Positions 7,346-15,460 of a DNA stretch of 64,000 nt are shown one piece after another. Both the position numbers and the translations under genes were made by a program. The stretch comes from Methylobacterium hispanicum (GTDB lineage Bacteria; Pseudomonadota; Alphaproteobacteria; Rhizobiales; Beijerinckiaceae), in the NCBI RefSeq assembly GCF_022179285.1, contig NZ_BPQO01000021.1, positions 1 through 64,000 on the forward strand, read 5' to 3'. The notes under the pieces were generated by a model that saw only the letters and a list, made by a program, of their open reading frames with translations, ran no database searches and was not told the DNA's origin. Every line of letters begins with the position of its first letter. Positions within the stretch are counted from its first letter, which is position 1.

Positions 7346-9676
7346 TCAGCTCACCCGCATCATGGACGCGTAGCCCGTCCCGCCGACCGTCGAGCAGGCC
7401 ACGTCGGAGTATGCCTGCACCGTGAGATAGTCGCCGGCGTTCAGGCGCACGGTGCATGATAGGTTACACTGCGTACTCGCACCGCCGCCGGCCGGAGCGC
7501 GGGTGTCGCTCGGCAGGTCGGCGCTGGCTCCGTTCTTCAGGACTAGGATCTGGCGTAGGGTGCCCGCAGACGTCGTGTCGAACCGGACCGACGCCGTGAA
7601 GGTGTAAAGCCCCGCAGCAGGCGCGATGAAGCGGCCTTGGGCCCCGGCGTTGCGATAGCCGCCGGTGTCCTCGATCGTCGCCCACGTCACGTTCGTGGCG
7701 GTGTTGGCGGGGAGCGACGCGCCGTTGTGCCGGGCACTGGCGAAGTTGGAACCGACCGCGAGTTGCACCTGGTCATCGAACTTGAAGAGGCCCGCTCGCG
7801 GCGCTCCGCCTCCGGTCGCCTGGTTCACTAGGAGGTTGCCGGCCTTGTCCTGCACGAAGTTCGTGTAGAGCGAGGCTCCGCCGTCGCTGATGCTGCGCAG
7901 CCGGAACGCGCGCGAGCCCGTACCGGCCGCGCCGGACAGCTCCGGGAGGGTCGCGGGCGGCAGCGTGCCGTCCTCGGCGCTGTTCGCTATGCCGAAGTTG
8001 TTGCGCGACCCGAGGTCGACGACGTTGACGGCGTTCGTCCTGAACCGGCAGGCGTCGACTGTGATGCCCGACGAGCCTTCCTGAAGGAGGAGGCCAGCCG
8101 CGAGCGCGTTGAACACGCATCCGGTGACGATGCCGCCCGGGATGAGCGCCGGACCGATGATCAGGCCGTTCGATCCGGGCGGGACGGCCGTCCCGGGTGG
8201 CTCACGGTAGGCCTCGCCCTGAAACCAGCAGTTGGAGATCTGGAAGGGAACCGGGTGGTCGATCTTGATGCCCGCAAGGTTCCGCTTCGTGAAGAACGTG
8301 CAGTTGACGGCCGCGAAGGTGAAAAGCTCAGTCAGGATCTCAATGCCGGTGCCCGTGCCGATGCCGTACTGAAAGTTCTCGACGTAGAGCTGAGCGAGCA
8401 CGCCCTTGCGGGCTGCATTGTCAACGGTCGCCATGCCGGCCCGGCAATAGACAGCGTTGCCGTTTACTGCCGATACGCCCTGGATGAAATCACCGTAGTA
8501 CAGTCCGCGATCAAGGCTGACGAACTGGAAGTTGGCGATGTTAACCAGCACAGTGTAGGAGAAATCGCCCCCGAAGGTAGCGCCCTCGATGCTGATGCCG
8601 TCGCCGAGCGGACCGGTATTCTCCCCAGCGGTTGAGCCGCCCGCACAGACGACGAAGCCGATATCCACGATGGTAGCACCGCGGATGTCGATGCCCTTGT
8701 TCCAATATTTTTGGTTGAAAGGTGCATCGTCGCCGCGTGTCACAACCCTGAAGATTGTGTTGTAGGGCGGGTGTCGAAAGCCAGCAGAGTAGAACTGCGA
8801 GGTGACGTTCAGGCGGTAGGCGCTGCCGCTGCCTGTTGGGCTGTCGTACCCGGTGCTCAGCGTCATGTCGCTGATGTGCGCCGAGTGGGCGAAGTAGCTG
8901 AAGTCGTATTGGATGCCGCCGTCGGCATTCGGCCAGTACAGGATGGTGGCATCTGTGCCCTGGCCGCGGTTGGTGATCGTGCGGGCCTGCTGCGAGCCCT
9001 TCGGGAACTCCTCGTAGATCTTGTTCTTGAGCGTCAGCTTACCCGCAGGCCACTCCAGAACGCCGCCCGTGATCGGCAGGGCGGCGGACGCTGCCTTGTA
9101 GGCGTTGTCCCACTTGAGCTCGCCGTCGCTGTCCTTGGCGAAAGCGGCGACGCTGACGTACATCGTGGGGATCTGGACGCCCCCGCCGCCCTGGCCGAAG
9201 CGCGGGTCGTCGTAGGCCGCGACGCCGCCGGAGATGCCGACCGGGCGTGTGGCGGCCGTGCCGAGCCCGAGGTTCTGCCGCGCGGTCGGCAGGTCCGTGA
9301 GCCCGGCGAGGTTGCCGGCCTTGGTGAGGAAGCCGCTGACGTCGGCGTTGGAGCCGAAGCGCGGGTCGTTGTAGGCCGCGACGCCGCCGGGCTCGCCGAC
9401 GTTCAGCGACGCGGCCGTGCCGAGGCCGAGAGAGCCCTTGAGCGCGCCGACCGTGACGGCCGTCGGAATGGCGGTGGAGGAGGTGAGGTTCGCCAGCAGC
9501 GTGCCGGGCGGGGTGGGCTTGAGGGGGCCGTTGGCAGCGAGGCCCGACACGAGAGAGCCCATCGCCTGCGCGATGTTGTCGAGCTCAATGTCGACGCGCT
9601 GACCGGGCAACGGGAGGTTGGGCCGGTTGGACTGGAAGCCGGAGAAGCTGAAGGCTCGGGTGTAGGGGGCGTTCAT
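7346..9676 (-). CDS. Tailspike/tail fibre with beta-helix and C1q-like tip
   Basis: The product is 776 residues. Residues 1-140 form a fibre-like N-terminus with two repeats of the type GGVAAYxDPRFG and NLGLGTAA, known from phage fibres that attach to the particle. Residues about 150-620 match a right-handed beta-helix of the pectate-lyase type (N/G/I-rich rungs, an entry motif around GGVLEWPAGKLTL). The last 130 residues resemble a C1q/TNF-like jelly roll: ATNVTWATIEDTGGY, GRFIAPAAGLYTF, LNAGDYLTVQAY. It probably binds and may cleave a surface polysaccharide. A GGGAGG ribosome site precedes the ATG at 9676, inside the end of the upstream gene. Confidence 0.8.
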   Translation of the reverse strand: MNAPYTRAFSFSGFQSNRPNLPLPGQRVDIELDNIAQAMGSLVSGLAANGPLKPTPPGTLLANLTSSTAIPTAVTVGALKGSLGLGTAASLNVGEPGGVAAYNDPRFGSNADVSGFLTKAGNLAGLTDLPTARQNLGLGTAATRPVGISGGVAAYDDPRFGQGGGGVQIPTMYVSVAAFAKDSDGELKWDNAYKAASAALPITGGVLEWPAGKLTLKNKIYEEFPKGSQQARTITNRGQGTDATILYWPNADGGIQYDFSYFAHSAHISDMTLSTGYDSPTGSGSAYRLNVTSQFYSAGFRHPPYNTIFRVVTRGDDAPFNQKYWNKGIDIRGATIVDIGFVVCAGGSTAGENTGPLGDGISIEGATFGGDFSYTVLVNIANFQFVSLDRGLYYGDFIQGVSAVNGNAVYCRAGMATVDNAARKGVLAQLYVENFQYGIGTGTGIEILTELFTFAAVNCTFFTKRNLAGIKIDHPVPFQISNCWFQGEAYREPPGTAVPPGSNGLIIGPALIPGGIVTGCVFNALAAGLLLQEGSSGITVDACRFRTNAVNVVDLGSRNNFGIANSAEDGTLPPATLPELSGAAGTGSRAFRLRSISDGGASLYTNFVQDKAGNLLVNQATGGGAPRAGLFKFDDQVQLAVGSNFASARHNGASLPANTATNVTWATIEDTGGYRNAGAQGRFIAPAAGLYTFTASVRFDTTSAGTLRQILVLKNGASADLPSDTRAPAGGGASTQCNLSCTVRLNAGDYLTVQAYSDVACSTVGGTGYASMMRVS

Positions 9677-9679
9677 CGC

Positions 9680-10213
9680 TCACGCCTCCCCGTTCGGCGC
9701 GCAGGCGGGATCTGCGGGGCATCCCGGCGGCGTCGGGAAGGGCACGACGTTGTCGGCCAGGATCGTTCGGCGGACGGTCGGCTGGCGCCGGCGGCTCTGG
9801 TCGCCTCGGCGCAGGGCCTTCAGATCGCCGAAGAGCAGCACGGCGGTGGTGTGGGCGGCGAGCGCCTCCCGCATCCACGCGGCGTCCCGCTGTTCCAGCG
9901 GCACCGTCCAGCAGTTGAGCAGCTCTCCGATCGCCGCGATACCGCTCGAGAGATGCCCGAGGTTGTAGACGCTGCGGAGCAGGCGCTGGCCGGGCTCGGC
10001 CGCGCCGTCGAGGCAGGCGTCGAGCATCTCGCGCGCCGTCTCGCTGATGGTGCTGTCGCCCACACCCCTACAGACGATGCCGGCGGCGAGCTCCAGGGCC
10101 CAGACGTAGGTGTCGGGCGTCTCGCTGGCGCCGGCTTGCTCGAAAAGCTGAGCGGCGAAGATCGGGTCGTGCTGGGGGCACGCCGCCTGAGCGGTCGAGG
10201 AGGTCTGTCGCAT
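9680..10213 (-). CDS. Phage operon protein, unknown (first gene of tail operon)
   Basis: The product is 177 residues from the ATG at 10213; a GTG at 10315 would add 34 arginine-rich residues and neither start has a clear ribosome site. The sequence is helical, with several cysteines and an FAAQLFEQAGASETPDTYVW segment, and no known domain. It is the first gene of the leftward operon that continues through the tailspike and large virion proteins. Its size and place would suit a tailspike connector or chaperone, but this is only positional inference. Confidence 0.5.
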   Translation of the reverse strand: MRQTSSTAQAACPQHDPIFAAQLFEQAGASETPDTYVWALELAAGIVCRGVGDSTISETAREMLDACLDGAAEPGQRLLRSVYNLGHLSSGIAAIGELLNCWTVPLEQRDAAWMREALAAHTTAVLLFGDLKALRRGDQSRRRQPTVRRTILADNVVPFPTPPGCPADPACAPNGEA

Positions 10214-10473
10214 CGCGTCGATCGAGCTGCGGAGGAACAACGGCGGCGATGGCGCTGAGCGCCTGCGCGGAGTGAGCCGACGTCGTTCCTGAAGCTGCGG
10301 AGCCTCGGCAGCCACGCGGGCTGGCGAGAGGGGCGATGCGGGTGTCGAGTCCGCTTGATCGACGTCCCAGAGCGCGACGCGCCCTGAGCGGCTAGAAAGT
10401 AGCGCAGGGCGGATCGACTGGCAAGCGAAGGTTTGCTATGCGCGCGCGAGAGCGCTGGCGGGGTTGTCTGGCT

Positions 10474-10491
10474 TGTCTGATAGATCAGACA
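10474..10491. promoter_or_regulatory. Perfect palindromic operator TGTCTGAT-AG-ATCAGACA
   Basis: An 8-bp perfect inverted repeat with a 2-base centre lies upstream of the leftward tail operon. Related half-sites (TTGTCTGG at 10464, TGTC/GACA at 10495-10508) flank it. The same half-site recurs upstream of the HTH gene at 11430 and of the AlpA-like gene at 16342, so it is probably the binding site of the element's master regulator. On the minus strand the palindrome overlaps a possible -10 region, which fits repression. Confidence 0.6.
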
Positions 10492-10551
10492 GAATGTCTT
10501 CGAGGACAAAATGTCCACTTTGTTTTTCAAGCAGAATTTTTGTGTGAACGT

Positions 10552-10565
10552 CTGACGGGCGTCAG
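10552..10565. promoter_or_regulatory. Second palindrome CTGACG-GG-CGTCAG
   Basis: A 6-bp perfect inverted repeat with a 2-base spacer lies 60 bases from the main operator and shares the TCTGA core on its left arm. It may be a weaker site for the same regulator. Confidence 0.4.
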
Positions 10566-11055
10566 CGATGCGCGATTGGCCCATACCGGGGGGGGGGGCT
10601 GCCCCCGACCCGGCAGGCACCCGGCACCTCCCGGGCTCGCCGAACCGACGCGCCTGTTTTCAATGAACAGGCGCAGTGCTTTAGCACCAATCGCTTAGCC
10701 TCTATGCGGCGCCCGTCGTTGCGCACTCGGGCCTTTTAGCGGGGTTGGCGGACCCCGAATTAGCGGGGTTGTCGCGTCGGCGCGGTGCGGCGCGCTAATT
10801 TTGCGAATATTTGTGTTGGCGGGGTTGACGCCGCGAATCCGGCGCCCTTACTTTCTGCTCGGGTTAGGCAAAACCCGTAGCGCACAGCGCGGCTCGCCCG
10901 GCAGGGTGAAGCCGATGCGTTCCCGATCAGGTCCAGGGTCCTCACGTGTATGTCCAGGGCGCAAGCCTAAAGACGTGCAGGAGCCGTTGCGCGCGGTTTT
11001 GCCTCCCCTGGATCAATCCGGCTGCTAGGCAAAGCAGTCTCTGGAGCGCAGAACA

Positions 11056-11271
11056 ATGACCGGAGACATCAGGTTTTTCGATCAAGACACCACCGTCGCG
11101 TACATCGCGAAGGACGCTGAGACAGCAGAAGATCGATGCCCCGTGTCGTCTTACATGATCGACGCCTACGAAGAGGACAACCCGAAGCCGTTCTCTTTCC
11201 GAGCTTACGACCTCAGCGCTGCCGAAGCGATCCGGTTATTAGATTTCTACAATCAGATGCGAGCGGCCTGA
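11056..11271 (+). CDS. Small acidic protein, unknown
   Basis: The product is 71 residues, acidic, with an N-terminal beta-like part and a C-terminal helix (AAEAIRLLDFYNQM). A GGAG ribosome site about 10 bases before the ATG and an intrinsic terminator 22 bases after the stop support a real single-gene transcript. I do not recognise the family; small acidic proteins of this size in mobile elements are often anti-repressors or inhibitors, but nothing in the sequence shows that. Confidence 0.55.
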   Translation: MTGDIRFFDQDTTVAYIAKDAETAEDRCPVSSYMIDAYEEDNPKPFSFRAYDLSAAEAIRLLDFYNQMRAA

Positions 11272-11292
11272 TTCATCCGCCGTTATTAACCA

Positions 11293-11322
11293 AGGGCGTC
11301 CCTACGAGGGGCGCCCTTTTTT
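11293..11322 (+). terminator. Intrinsic terminator after the 71-residue gene
   Basis: AGGGCGTCCC and GGGGCGCCCT form a 10-bp stem (one T-G pair) around TACGA, followed by a run of six T. Confidence 0.9.
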
Positions 11323-11347
11323 GTTTGGATCGCCCGACGTTTTGTTG

Positions 11348-11401
11348 CCAGACAAATCAGACAAATACTTAGTTGACGCGCGCAAAAACTTTGCGGCATA
11401 T
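11348..11401 (+). promoter_or_regulatory. Promoter with direct-repeat operator half-sites before the HTH gene
   Basis: Half-sites CCAGACAA (11348) and ATCAGACAA (11356) are direct repeats 8 bases apart. Immediately downstream TTGACG (11373-11378) and GCATAT (11396-11401) are spaced by 17 bases, a good sigma-70-type promoter. The first codon of the HTH gene is 29 bases after the -10 box. Half-sites just upstream of -35 would fit activation or autoregulation. Confidence 0.55.
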
Positions 11402-11429
11402 GCGTTAAGGCTTCATTCGGAGCACGCCT

Positions 11430-12023
11430 ATGCCGAAATACGCCCTGCGGGCGCAACCTAACGGGTTCTTCTACATCCACTGGTCCGAAGGGCGCCGCAG
11501 CCACCGGATGAGCACCCGCCAGAGGGATCGCGCGAGGGCAGAGCGCTACCTTGAGATCTGGATGGACCGGACTGGCCGGAGCGAGCCGCCGCCGGATCCG
11601 GACGTCATCACGCCCGAGATGCTGGACTGGGAGGCCCTCGGTCTCACTGAAGCCAAGCGGCCGGACTGTGTGCCGAAGCGGCCGGCCAGGATGGCGCCGC
11701 CGGCCCCCGCGCCGCAGCGCGACAAGCTCATGACTGAGGCGGAGGTAGCGGAGCGCCTGCGCTGCTCGGTCTCGAAGGTGCGCAAGCTCCGCTACGACGG
11801 CCGCCTGGCCTTCATCCCGGGACGGCCCGTGCTCGTCACCGATGCGGCGTTCAGGGCTTTCCTGGAGGTGGAGGAGCAGCGGCGGGCACGCACCCGCCCA
11901 ACGTTGAGGAAGGCACAGAGGGCGGCCGCGGCTGCCGCAGAGGAGAAGCGCACCGGCGGCCTGAGCGGCGTACAGCTCGCCCGGCTGATCTGGCTGCAAC
12001 GGCGGGCCGCCCAAGCCCGGTAA
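11430..12023 (+). CDS. HTH (excisionase-type) DNA-binding protein with integrase-like N-terminus
   Basis: The product is 197 residues. Residues 1-48 (YALRAQPNGFFYIHWSEG, HRMSTRQRDRARAERYL) resemble the arm-binding start of phage integrases. Residues about 97-145 are a MerR/excisionase-type HTH (LMTEAEVAERLRCSVSKVRK followed by a GRLAFIPGRPVLVTDAAF wing). A basic, alanine-rich helix ends the protein. No catalytic domain of a recombinase is present. It is a likely regulator or directionality factor of the element and is preceded by the promoter and TGTCTGA half-sites described at 11348-11401, so it may regulate itself. Confidence 0.65.
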   Translation: MPKYALRAQPNGFFYIHWSEGRRSHRMSTRQRDRARAERYLEIWMDRTGRSEPPPDPDVITPEMLDWEALGLTEAKRPDCVPKRPARMAPPAPAPQRDKLMTEAEVAERLRCSVSKVRKLRYDGRLAFIPGRPVLVTDAAFRAFLEVEEQRRARTRPTLRKAQRAAAAAAEEKRTGGLSGVQLARLIWLQRRAAQAR

Positions 12024-12181
12024 GGCTGAGTGATAGGCGCCGGCATCGAGTATCTCGTCTCTTTTGGCACCTACAGCCTCAGCGCACTCGCGGCCCGGCG
12101 GCCATTTCCAGCCCCGAAGAATGCTTGATCCGAGCGACCCCGCTTCCAGAATCCGCAGCCTCTCGCGCTGAGGAGGGCCGG

Positions 12182-12394
12182 ATGTCGGATCACGTCTACA
12201 AGGTCATCGAGCTCGTCGGCTCCAGCGAAACGTCGATCGAGGACGCGATCCAGGGCGCCGTCGAGCGGGCGAACAAGACGGTCCGCAACCTGCGCTGGTT
12301 CGAGGTGCTGGAGACGCGCGGCCAGATCGAGAACGGCAAGGTGCAGCACTACCAGGTGACGCTGAAGGTCGGCTTCACGATGGAAGGCGCCTGA
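12182..12394 (+). CDS. Dodecin family flavoprotein
   Basis: The product is 70 residues and matches dodecin throughout: SDHVYKVIELVGSS, EDAIQGAVERANKT, LRWFEVLETRGQIENGKV and YQVTLKVGF. Dodecins form dodecameric shells that bind flavin dimers (and in some cases CoA) and are thought to store or buffer flavins. The tryptophan in LRWFEV is the residue that stacks with flavin. The ATG at 12182 follows GGAGG; the ATG further upstream lacks one. Finding it between an HTH gene and a terminase-like gene on a mobile element is unusual and suggests cargo. Confidence 0.92.
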   Translation: MSDHVYKVIELVGSSETSIEDAIQGAVERANKTVRNLRWFEVLETRGQIENGKVQHYQVTLKVGFTMEGA

Positions 12395-12400
12395 TCGGCC

Positions 12401-12856
12401 TCAGTCGAACACGCCGCCGGCCAGCACCACGTCGCCCTCGATCACGGGCGCGTCGAGCTCTGCCAGGGCGTCCCGGGCCTTGGCCGCGGCATCGATCAGC
12501 TCGGCCCGGGAGAGGGTGTGCAGGGGCTTGTCGCTGGCGTCGTCGCCCGCGGCCACGCCGGACAGTTTCACGAGCTCCCGGGCGGCCATGACACGGCTGG
12601 CGGCCGGCGCCTGCTTGTTGGCAGCGATTTCAATGAGCGTGCCGACGCCGACGCGGGCTCCTTCGGTCTTCAGCAGGTACGCCTGCTCGGCCTGGACGCG
12701 GGCGACGATATCCGGCTTCCGCATCAGTGCGCCGCCGCGCGACGAGGGCTGCGCGTACCCTGCTCGATGAGCCGCTTCGGTGGCGTCGCCGCTGCGCACC
12801 ATCTGCTGAACGAAGGCGTGTTCCTGTCGCGTGAGACGCTTCGATTTTAGGGGCAT
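12401..12856 (-). CDS. Terminase small-subunit-like protein
   Basis: The product is 151 residues from the ATG at 12856. Residues 8-45 have the small-terminase HTH layout: LTRQEHAFVQQMVRSGDATE followed by AAHRAGYAQ and a KPDIVARV helix. The middle part (LIEIAANKQAPAASRVMAAR) fits the second helical region of such proteins and the C-terminus is acidic. Small terminases recognise packaging sites. A much longer frame continues upstream to 13417 but its composition is that of an antisense read of the repeat array and primase 3' end. No large terminase gene is next to it, which is a feature of phage satellites that redirect a helper's packaging. Confidence 0.65.
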   Translation of the reverse strand: MPLKSKRLTRQEHAFVQQMVRSGDATEAAHRAGYAQPSSRGGALMRKPDIVARVQAEQAYLLKTEGARVGVGTLIEIAANKQAPAASRVMAARELVKLSGVAAGDDASDKPLHTLSRAELIDAAAKARDALAELDAPVIEGDVVLAGGVFD

Positions 12857-12980
12857 TCCGCCATTCTCCGACAACTTGTCCCACCAGCGCCGTAGAGGCG
12901 CCGAGACATTCCGCAATTCGGCCGTTCGGCTCTCGCCGGTGGTGCGTGGTTTTCCTCTGATCCGAGTTTCCCATGCGGCT

Positions 12981-13187
12981 CTCCGGAGACCGGAGGGGTC
13001 TCTAGACCCCCCTCCGGAGCCCTCCGGTTTGTGCCTTGCCATCCTCCGGTCCGCTCCGCTTTCCTCCGGTTCGGCTAAGCGGCTGGTAGCACTAGATTTT
13101 CTTTTCTCCGGTTCGTCCTCCGGTCCGAGCAGCACGAATTTCATGCGCCTAACCAAAAACGCCGTCGATAAATCCCGCTCCTCCGGT
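12981..13187. other. Candidate replication origin: CCTCCGG iterons around an AT-rich core
   Basis: CCTCCGG or its near match occurs at about 12980, 13011, 13021, 13043, 13063, 13105, 13117 and 13180 on the plus strand and inverted at 12990. Six of these continue as GGT. The copies flank an AT-richer stretch (about 13086-13110, ending in TTTTCTTTTC). The array lies between the primase-helicase and terminase-like genes, directly at the 3' end of the replication gene, as in iteron origins of staphylococcal and other satellites. Origin function is inference. Confidence 0.5.
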
Positions 13188-15311
13188 TTGGCCTTTGGGA
13201 TCTTCGGAGGCCTCCGCTTTGAACCAAGCGCGGGGATCCAGCCGTGCCGGGTCTGTGACCTGCCAGACACCACGCTTCGAGCGCACAACGAGGCGCTTCT
13301 TTTCGAGCTGACGGAGATGGAAGCGGAGCTTCTCTTGGTTGAATTCCGGGCTGTCGAGGAAATCGCCAAGGTCCACTTGGCGAACCCCCGCCTTCGGATC
13401 GCCTGTTTCGGCCGCACAAGCCGCCAAAGCCTCCAGCACCCTTCGCTCCGTCGCCGTCGGCGCCTCTACCGGCAGTTCCGCCTTGCTGGCGACCAGCCGC
13501 ACCGTGCACGACGTCACAGGGTCGCCCTCGTCATCCCGTCCGAGGTGCACCACGTCGAGCGCGAACGCCGACGACCAGGACTTGTCGAGGTCGCGCTGCT
13601 TCGTGACGGCGATCTGTCCGGGGCTGATCTCGATTTCGGTGTCCGTCGCCGCGCGCAGGAGGGAGTGGCCGCGCGCGCCCTTGGCTTTGTCCTTGCCCGA
13701 GTGGTGCACAACCAGCACGTGCGCCGCGACAGCCGCGCGGATGGCGTCGAGGTGCCGAACCAGCTTCCCCATGTCGATGGAGCTGTTCTCGTCGCCGCCC
13801 GCCATCGCGCGGGACAAGGTGTCGATGACGACGAGCCCGAGGTTCGGCCCCAGCTTCCCTAAGGCGGCGATCAGCGGCTGCAGATCGCCTTTGTCGCTCA
13901 GAAGATCGACGGGCGCTGCGAGGATGTGGAAATGGGCGGCGGCGCCGTACCTCCGCGCCAGCGCAACACCTCGTTTTGCAGCCCCTTGGCCGCCCTCCGC
14001 CGCCACGTATGCGACGACCTTCTGCGCTGTCTTCATGCCGCCCCACGGCGCGCCGCGGGCGATATGGTGCGCGAGGTCCATTGCGACGAACGTCTTGCCG
14101 GCGTTGCTCTCGCCGTACAGCACCGTCATGGCGCTCTCGTCGAGCAGACCTTTGACGAGGGGCTTTGCCCGATCCGTGAGTGCCGCGCCGGCCCAATCGT
14201 CGAGACGGACGAATGCGAGCGGCGGCCGCGCCGGCCCAGCGACTGCCGCCTCTCCCTCCTCCGCAGAGGGGGGAGTGCCGTCATCCTCGATGCGGTCGAA
14301 GAAGGCCTCTGGCGGCGCCATGTTGCGGCCGGTGTGCTTGGCGGCTTCGGCATACAGGTACGGAGCGCCGACGCCGAACGGTGGTTGCAGGCTCTCCCAG
14401 TGAGACCACGCGTCGTCGTAGTCCTTCTCTCGCACCGTCCAGCGCAGGCACCAAGACCAGAAGATGTCGAAGGCCTCGTCGGGATCGTAGGGCACAGCCG
14501 CCTTGATCGCGTAGCCCATGCGCAGGAACCACGCTCGGTCGGATCGATCGTTCGGGATGGCATCGACCGCGGCGCGCACGGCCTCGATCGGTCCTTCGAG
14601 CGCCCGCTGATCGACCTGGCTGCGGTCGAGGCTGTTCGGTGCTGCCCGCCGGTGCGCGTCCGGCAGGATCTCGGTGAGCCGGTCCAGATAGGCCCGGACC
14701 TGCTCCCGGTTGACGACCGTCAGCTCGTCTCGGGCGGGTACGCCCTCCGGCCAGACGTACGGCTTGCCGGTGAAGGAGTGGACTGCCCGTGCCACCATCT
14801 GATGCCGAGGACCGAGAACCTCTACGCGCTCCGTCTTCCCATCGAGGCCAGAGAGATCGACCCGCTCGTAGGGGATGTCCTCGGAGGTCGCATAGAGCAG
14901 CAGCACCTTGGGCCAGCGCCCGATGCGCCGCGGTGCCGGCCCCAGGATTTCGTACGCCGCCTCCACGGCAGCCTCGGCGAGCTTCGGCGCCAAGCTGTCG
15001 ATGTCGATGGCGGTCAGCCCGTCGCCGAGCTTGATCCCGACGCCGGCACCCATGCCATGCCAGCGCTCCAGATCAACCTCGGTAGTCTCGTGCTGCTGCC
15101 ATGGGAAGCTCTTCCAGCCGTAAGCCCCAAGCTCGCCCACGGCCTTGCCGCGGCACTGCGGTTTCGCCGCCAGGTGCGAGTGCGGCGAGAGCTCGGCGTT
15201 GGGCGGCACGATCGGGACGAGGCGGCGATACCCGAGATCCCAGAGTATACGGAAGCGGTTCGCCGACGACTGTACGGATTCGCCGCCGTGGCCTACACTG
15301 CTGTCGGTCAT
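13149..15311 (-). CDS. Primase-polymerase / RepA-type helicase fusion
   Basis: The product is 720 residues. The N-terminal half is a bifunctional primase/polymerase (Prim-Pol) domain: catalytic-type DxD in TAIDID (D103, D105) and a PKVLLLY strand. A PriCT-like linker follows (about 255-320). Residues 385-600 form a RecA-fold helicase/ATPase: Walker A GESNAGKT (400-407), Walker B LVVIDT (D497), and the RepA-type segment VLVVHHSGK. The C-terminus carries a winged-helix (about 640-700). Such proteins start and drive replication of satellites and plasmids. The repeat array described as a candidate origin overlaps its 3' end. Confidence 0.85.
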   Translation of the reverse strand: MTDSSVGHGGESVQSSANRFRILWDLGYRRLVPIVPPNAELSPHSHLAAKPQCRGKAVGELGAYGWKSFPWQQHETTEVDLERWHGMGAGVGIKLGDGLTAIDIDSLAPKLAEAAVEAAYEILGPAPRRIGRWPKVLLLYATSEDIPYERVDLSGLDGKTERVEVLGPRHQMVARAVHSFTGKPYVWPEGVPARDELTVVNREQVRAYLDRLTEILPDAHRRAAPNSLDRSQVDQRALEGPIEAVRAAVDAIPNDRSDRAWFLRMGYAIKAAVPYDPDEAFDIFWSWCLRWTVREKDYDDAWSHWESLQPPFGVGAPYLYAEAAKHTGRNMAPPEAFFDRIEDDGTPPSAEEGEAAVAGPARPPLAFVRLDDWAGAALTDRAKPLVKGLLDESAMTVLYGESNAGKTFVAMDLAHHIARGAPWGGMKTAQKVVAYVAAEGGQGAAKRGVALARRYGAAAHFHILAAPVDLLSDKGDLQPLIAALGKLGPNLGLVVIDTLSRAMAGGDENSSIDMGKLVRHLDAIRAAVAAHVLVVHHSGKDKAKGARGHSLLRAATDTEIEISPGQIAVTKQRDLDKSWSSAFALDVVHLGRDDEGDPVTSCTVRLVASKAELPVEAPTATERRVLEALAACAAETGDPKAGVRQVDLGDFLDSPEFNQEKLRFHLRQLEKKRLVVRSKRGVWQVTDPARLDPRAWFKAEASEDPKGQTGGAGFIDGVFG

Positions 15312-15460
15312 GATGATTTCCCGCCGGACGCTGTCGTGAGCGGCGCCCGGCCATAGAGTTGATGGAGCGGCGGCTTCCCCTGGTGGTGCGGGGTAGGCCG
15401 CCGTTTCGCTTTCCAGGGTCGGCGGGATCTCAGGGTCGGGTCGGTTTGGTGCGCCTGCGG

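Larger units (their letters stand above)
10457..10827 (+). repeat. Four copies of RGCGGGGTTG in the non-coding control region
   Basis: Copies begin at 10457, 10738, 10762 and 10818. The second copy is part of a stem-loop (CGGGGT and ACCCCG around a six-base loop). The 840-base region between 10214 and 11055 has no convincing gene; it also contains the operator palindrome at 10474, a run of 11 G at 10588-10598 followed by CTGCCCCC, and AT-richer segments. It separates the leftward tail operon from rightward genes. Confidence 0.5.

Noticed and set aside
10588..10598. G11 tract as a phase-variation switch of a gene
   Set aside because: It is not inside a supported gene or between a promoter's -35 and -10 boxes; kept only as a point to resequence.
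12981..13187. CRISPR array
   Set aside because: Repeats are 7-8 bases with irregular spacing; no 24-40 base repeats and no cas genes anywhere in the window.
12857..13417. N-terminal extension of the terminase-like protein
   Set aside because: The extension translates the repeat array and the antisense end of the primase gene; the internal ATG at 12856 gives the family start.
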